A DNA stretch of 64,000 bases from Aurifilum marmelostoma (taxonomy: Eukaryota; Ascomycota; Sordariomycetes; Diaporthales; Cryphonectriaceae): contig JAMXSV010000028.1 of the NCBI GenBank assembly GCA_027559495.1, positions 992,001 to 1,056,000 on the forward strand. Direction: 5' to 3'. A program made the position numbers and the translations under genes. Every line of letters begins with the position of its first letter. The stretch's first letter is position 1. Positions 60,213 to 64,000 of this stretch are shown here, in pieces. Below the pieces are notes generated by a model. That model was not told the origin of the DNA. It saw only the letters and a list, made by a program, of their open reading frames with translations, and did not search any database.

Positions 60213-62120
60213 TTAACCTGCAGCACGACTGTCGCTCCGGTGCTGCTCGATGGCCTCGTCCAGCGCCCTCTCCTCCTCCTCCAGCCTCCTGATCTCGTCC
60301 TCGGTCATGCCGTCCTCCACCAGGTGCGCATACTGATCCGAGATGGAGACCCCGCCTGGCGTCGCCGACCTGCCCGCGAACCTTGTCGGGCCGAACTGCG
60401 GCGTTTCTGTCCTGCTCTCGGGGGCGCTGCCGCGCTCAAAGGTGTCGTGGGCGCTGTCGGCCGAGATGGCAGAGGGGGGCTCGACGTCGCGGTCGCTGTG
60501 GTCGGCATTAATTACGTTGGAGAGGTTTGATGTGCTGTTCTTGTGGGACATGGCCCTGCCAAAGGATGCAGCCGCCGCCGCCCCCCTCTCCTGTTGCGTC
60601 GACGAGCGCCCGATGGGCGATCCCACGGGCGACGACGACGAACCCGGGTGTGTGTGTGTGGGCGAGTCACCACCGGCAGCACTACCCCCGCCCATGGACA
60701 CAGCGGTGCCGATGGGCGGGACGGGGCTCCCTGAGCGACGAGTAGGCCACCGACCCGCGCCGTGTCGAGCTCAGGCTGCGGCCCCGACCGGCTGCGCGGA
60801 CCCCAGCGGCCTCTCCACCGGCGATGGACATGGACATGCTCGCGCTGCTGCCGTTGAGCCCAGACATGCCGGCAGCGCCGCGATTTAGAGGCCGGTGGCT
60901 GTGCGCGTCTTCCGAGTAAGGAGTATCAGGGCCCATCATCATGGTCGTGCTGTGGGTGTCCTTCTCGACCAGCATGTCCTGGACTTCACCTCGGCGCGCT
61001 GCCATGTCCCCGTCCCGCTGCCGCCTCCGTGCGCGGAGGCAGAGCCAGCCTGCGATGGCGCAGATCAGGACCAGGAAAACTGCACCGCCGAGGGCAATGC
61101 CGACGATGGCGCCTACCGAGAGGGGACTGTGGTGGCGACCGCCGCCGCGGTGACCATTGCTGGAGGAGTCGTTGTCGATCGTGGCTGATGAGGTCGAGGT
61201 GGCGGAAGAGGACATGGTGGCGGAAGAGGGCGACGACGTGTCCTGACCGGTCGTCGCCGCGGCACCGGACGAGCCCACAGGTATCGAGGCTGTCGTCTGC
61301 TGGGGAAAGGCGGCGGTAGCACTTGATATCGCGAGGGTGGTGCCGGAGACAATCAGGCTGTTGTACAGGATGCTGGCGGCGTCTTCGTCATCTGCTATGG
61401 CCCAGAACGGGCTGGATCCGTACTCGTCCGCGCCGGTAGAGTCCTTCCAGCCTACCTGAAAGAAGAGGGCCGCATCGCTGTTGTCTGATATCAGTTGTTT
61501 GATAAGTTCGCTGTCTAGGGTCAAGGAGGAGCCGTGTGTGTCGACTATTCGTGGAGGAAGAAAAGAAGAAGGGATTGCGATGTCAGCGAGATGGCGGTTC
61601 ATTGTACACCTATATATATATTTATACGAAGACAGAAACGGGGAAAAGGGAGTAGATGACTAGGATGAGAGACACTTGGGGGTAACATAACAGACATGGA
61701 GGCTGCAAAGCTGATGCTGCTGTACAACCATCCATCAGACAGAACAGGTAAAAGGAGGGGGGAGAAGAAAAAAAGGCCCCTACCTGGAAACTTTGGCGTC
61801 GTAGCATCCGCTGGTGGCTGCTCAGTACTATCCGCCTGATATCCTTGGGCCACCGTCTTGTCCCCAGCAGCGAGGATGGCATTCGCAAAGGTGAACTCGC
61901 TCGCCTGGCCCACCGTCCACCTGAAGGTCATGGATGCCTCGCCAATCTTGGTGGAGTTCACAACCGAGCTGGCCACCATCTCATCCCCGCTGCCATTGAC
62001 CACAAAGGCCCATGAGCTGAGATAGTTCCAGTTGAAGGCGAAGTCTGCGTTGTGGTCCGCGTCTGCTGAGGCATGGAGCATCGGGAGCAGAGCCCATGCT
62101 GTGCGAGCGGCTATCCGCAT
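60213..62120 (-). CDS. Single-pass membrane protein with SKG6/Axl2-like helix
   Basis: Secreted-type membrane protein, probably a wall or surface sensor-like protein; exact role unknown. Exons 62120-61784 and 61544-60213. Order: signal peptide MRIAARTAWALLPMLHASADA; ectodomain with FAFNWNYLSSWAFVVNGSGD, FRWTVGQASEFTF, ALFFQVGWKDS, SSPFWAI; a Ser/Thr/Ala-rich stalk; one helix (PLSVGAIVGIALGGAVFLVL and following) with a basic stop LRARRRQRD; a long cytoplasmic tail ending EDEIRRLEEEERALDEAIEQH, a likely coiled coil. The arrangement matches fungal SKG6-helix proteins. The frame breaks by one extra base around 60723-60726 (GGGG on the plus strand). With it removed the text reads SLREPVPPIGTAVSMGGG and the product is 555 residues. 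Without correction the tail would end early. Confidence 0.75.
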
Positions 62121-62932
62121 GGTGGTGGTGATGGTGTTGGTTGTGGTGAGACGAGGCTGGAGGAAGAGGCAGCACCGGTCAGGTTGCACTGCATACCATC
62201 ACGGCCTCTCCTTTCTTCCCCGACGCCGGAAATGGTGTGTCGTGATCCTATCCAACACGATGAAGAGAAGAAGGATGGGATGTTGCTGTTTTCCTCCGTC
62301 TCTTCTTCTTCTTCTTTTGTTTCTTTTAGAGGGAAGAATAAGATAAAACAAAGTAATAAGAGGTCTATGTGAGCAAGACGTATAATTGATGATATTGGTG
62401 GTAACTATGCAGAAAGTGGGAATACTTTTTTAGACGACAAAAACACAGAATATCGAGTAGTACAGCCAGAAAACAAAAGGAGGGAAGACCAGGCTGGCAA
62501 GCCTTTGCAGCAGGCGAAACACGCTTAGAACATAGACCTGGAGGAGGTGAGGAATTATTGTGGATTAGGAAAGGGATCATGGAAGGAGGGATGCGAGGAC
62601 AAGGGGAGAAGGAGGAGGAGGAGGAGGAAGGCTGCAGCAGACGCTGGGTATAATTGAGTGACTGAATGGCCGTCTGAACAAGATCAGAGTATGCACTGTA
62701 ATGTAAGTAAAGAGTATGTAGTGCAGGATTCCACCCCCAGCTGCTCTGTTCAGCCCCATTGCTTTGCCTGCTTGCTTGTCAGTCATGCAGCCTCCAAAGG
62801 ACGAAAGAGACTTTTGTGTGCCGCATCTCTCCCACGCAGGTGCAGGAAAAACAGGGTGGAAAGAGATCCAGCCTGCATGTGCCCGACACTAACGGATTCG
62901 TGCAGAATGGTAAATGTGGTCGTGCATATTGG

Positions 62933-62934
<2 letters not shown>

Positions 62935-62962
<28 letters not shown>
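62935..62962 (+). repeat. GT dinucleotide microsatellite
   Basis: About fourteen alternating GT units, in noncoding sequence. Confidence 0.9.
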
Positions 62963-62966
<4 letters not shown>

Positions 62967-63810
62967 CATCAAAGGTGGCAGACAAGGCTGTGTCTCTTCT
63001 TCTGCTTGGCCATCTCACTTCTACTCGCCCACCAAGCTCATCAACTTTTTTCTTCTTCTTTTTCCTCTCTCTGTACCGGACTTCAACCACACATCCCCCC
63101 AACATTCCATGGCCCTGACCTTCTCTTCAGCTCGGAGACCTAAAGGCTGACATGGGGCGTCAGAAAATGGTCTCGGGTTCTCTCTTCGCCTGCGGCTGCC
63201 GCTGGACCCTTGGTGGGATCGATGGGTCCGAGGCAAGGTAGAGTTAGAGGTAGAGAGAGCTGGGAGAAGAAGAAAAGAAGGCAGCAGCCCTCGAGGATCG
63301 AAGGATCTGGTGCATTGTCACTTAGGGCCCCAAGGTGGATGGGGCAGGGGGCCAAGGTGGGTGGGCTGCAGAGCTGCGTGTTCTTTATTGAACAAGAAGG
63401 ACACAGACAGGCGAGTGAGTGGTGGTGGCGGCAGTGGTACATGGTCATCATGATGCTGATGGTGATGATTGACGATGACGTGTCACCCTGACATTGTTTG
63501 TGGTGCGACACGTATAAATGTATCAGCCAGGTGAAGAACAGTCTTTGTTGATGAGGCTGAACGGGTTCTCTTCTTCTTCTTGGAGACCATCTCTGCTGTT
63601 TTGACACATACCCATACTCTCTCTCTCTCTCTGTGTGCGCGTGTGGGTGGGAGAACAGAACAAAAGGTGTAGGGAAATTCACTGCCCGCGTATCACTTGA
63701 TTGGCGACTTCCCTCCATCTGGGTCTCCATGTCAGCCGCAGCCCACAGAATCCTAAAGGATGGCCCACACCTCCTTCCCAGGTGTGCCAGGCTCCTCTTC
63801 AGAATGGCCA

Positions 63811-63824
63811 GGGGGGGGGGGGGG
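63811..63824 (+). repeat. Poly-G tract, 14 bases
   Basis: Uninterrupted G run near the end of the window. Confidence 0.9.
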
Positions 63825-64000
63825 AAGGCACTACTCACTCACCACCACCACCACTAACAAAGCCCAGCGCAACGGCTTGTTTGGGAAGGGTGGAAGGGCA
63901 TGTTCGATGCAACATCTCTCCTGCCCCGATTTTCTTGTACATTTATAGCGCACACTGCATATGGGCGTAGCATAGCAGGCGGCTTAGCCTGATAAGCATT

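Larger units (their letters stand above)
62121..64000. other. Terminal gene-free region
   Basis: No coding frame with recognisable features up to the window end. Contains a GT repeat (about 62935-62962), purine-rich stretches, short GGA runs (62610-62630), T/C-rich segments and a 14-base G run (63811-63824). It may hold the promoter of the membrane protein gene ending at 62120, and of a gene beyond the window. Confidence 0.45.

Overview
The window is a stretch of a filamentous ascomycete (Pezizomycotina) nuclear genome, most likely a Sordariomycete. The reasons are genes split by short GT-AG introns (about 50-150 bases), roughly one gene per 3.4 kb, pyrimidine-rich leaders, and typically fungal families (fibroin-3-like membrane protein, Kre9/Knh1-type GPI protein, HMT1-type ABC half-transporter, NNP nitrate transporter, NACHT/STAND protein). 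The class assignment is an inference from resemblance. I saw no rRNA, tRNA, CRISPR array or transposase-type gene.

Layout, left to right: fibroin-3-like Cys-rich membrane protein (+, 2.1-3.9 kb); a small candidate gene with a PP1-docking-like motif (-, 5.0-5.5 kb); membrane-anchored multicopper oxidase (-, 6.3-8.6 kb); LSm6 (+, 9.9-10.4 kb) convergent with a SAM methyltransferase (-, 10.7-11.9 kb); HMT1-like ABC transporter (-, 12.6-16.0 kb); a 4 kb gene-poor gap; DUF1275 membrane protein (-, 20.2-21.2 kb); another 4 kb gap; nitrate transporter (+, 25.5-27.3 kb); GPI-anchored Ser/Thr-rich wall protein (-, 28.6-29.4 kb); a 738-residue protein of unknown function (-, 31.8-34.1 kb); a gap; Gly-rich RRM protein (+, 38.2-39.1 kb); ChaC-like gamma-glutamylcyclotransferase (-, 40.2-41.6 kb); penta-EF-hand protein (+, 43.5-44.6 kb); metallo-beta-lactamase-like protein (-, 45.2-46.8 kb); a 5 kb gap; a protein with zinc-binding clusters at both ends (+, 52.0-53.8 kb); CitE/HpcH-like lyase (-, 54.6-55.8 kb); TVP23 Golgi protein (+, 56.4-57.2 kb); a truncated, frameshifted NACHT/STAND (NLR-like) gene (-, 57.8-59.6 kb); and a single-pass membrane protein with an SKG6/Axl2-like helix (-, 60.2-62.1 kb). 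Exon structures were built by eye from splice consensus and reading-frame continuity.

The genes form a mixed housekeeping set, not an obvious biosynthetic cluster. Several act on membranes, metals or glutathione (HMT1-like pump, multicopper oxidase, ChaC), but they are scattered and on different units, so I do not infer a pathway.

Two general signals stand out. First, seven otherwise intact genes carry one-base frame breaks. Nearly all lie in runs of 5-9 G or C, and noncoding DNA holds many unusually long G tracts (12-18 bases). With one base adjusted per break, every gene becomes an exact multiple of three. This looks like homopolymer-length error in the assembly more than seven broken genes. 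Second, the NACHT gene is different: its frame break is not in a homopolymer, and it lacks everything after the Walker B motif, so it looks like genuine decay or a naturally truncated immune-type receptor. I did not find convincing evidence for an entirely new multi-gene system.
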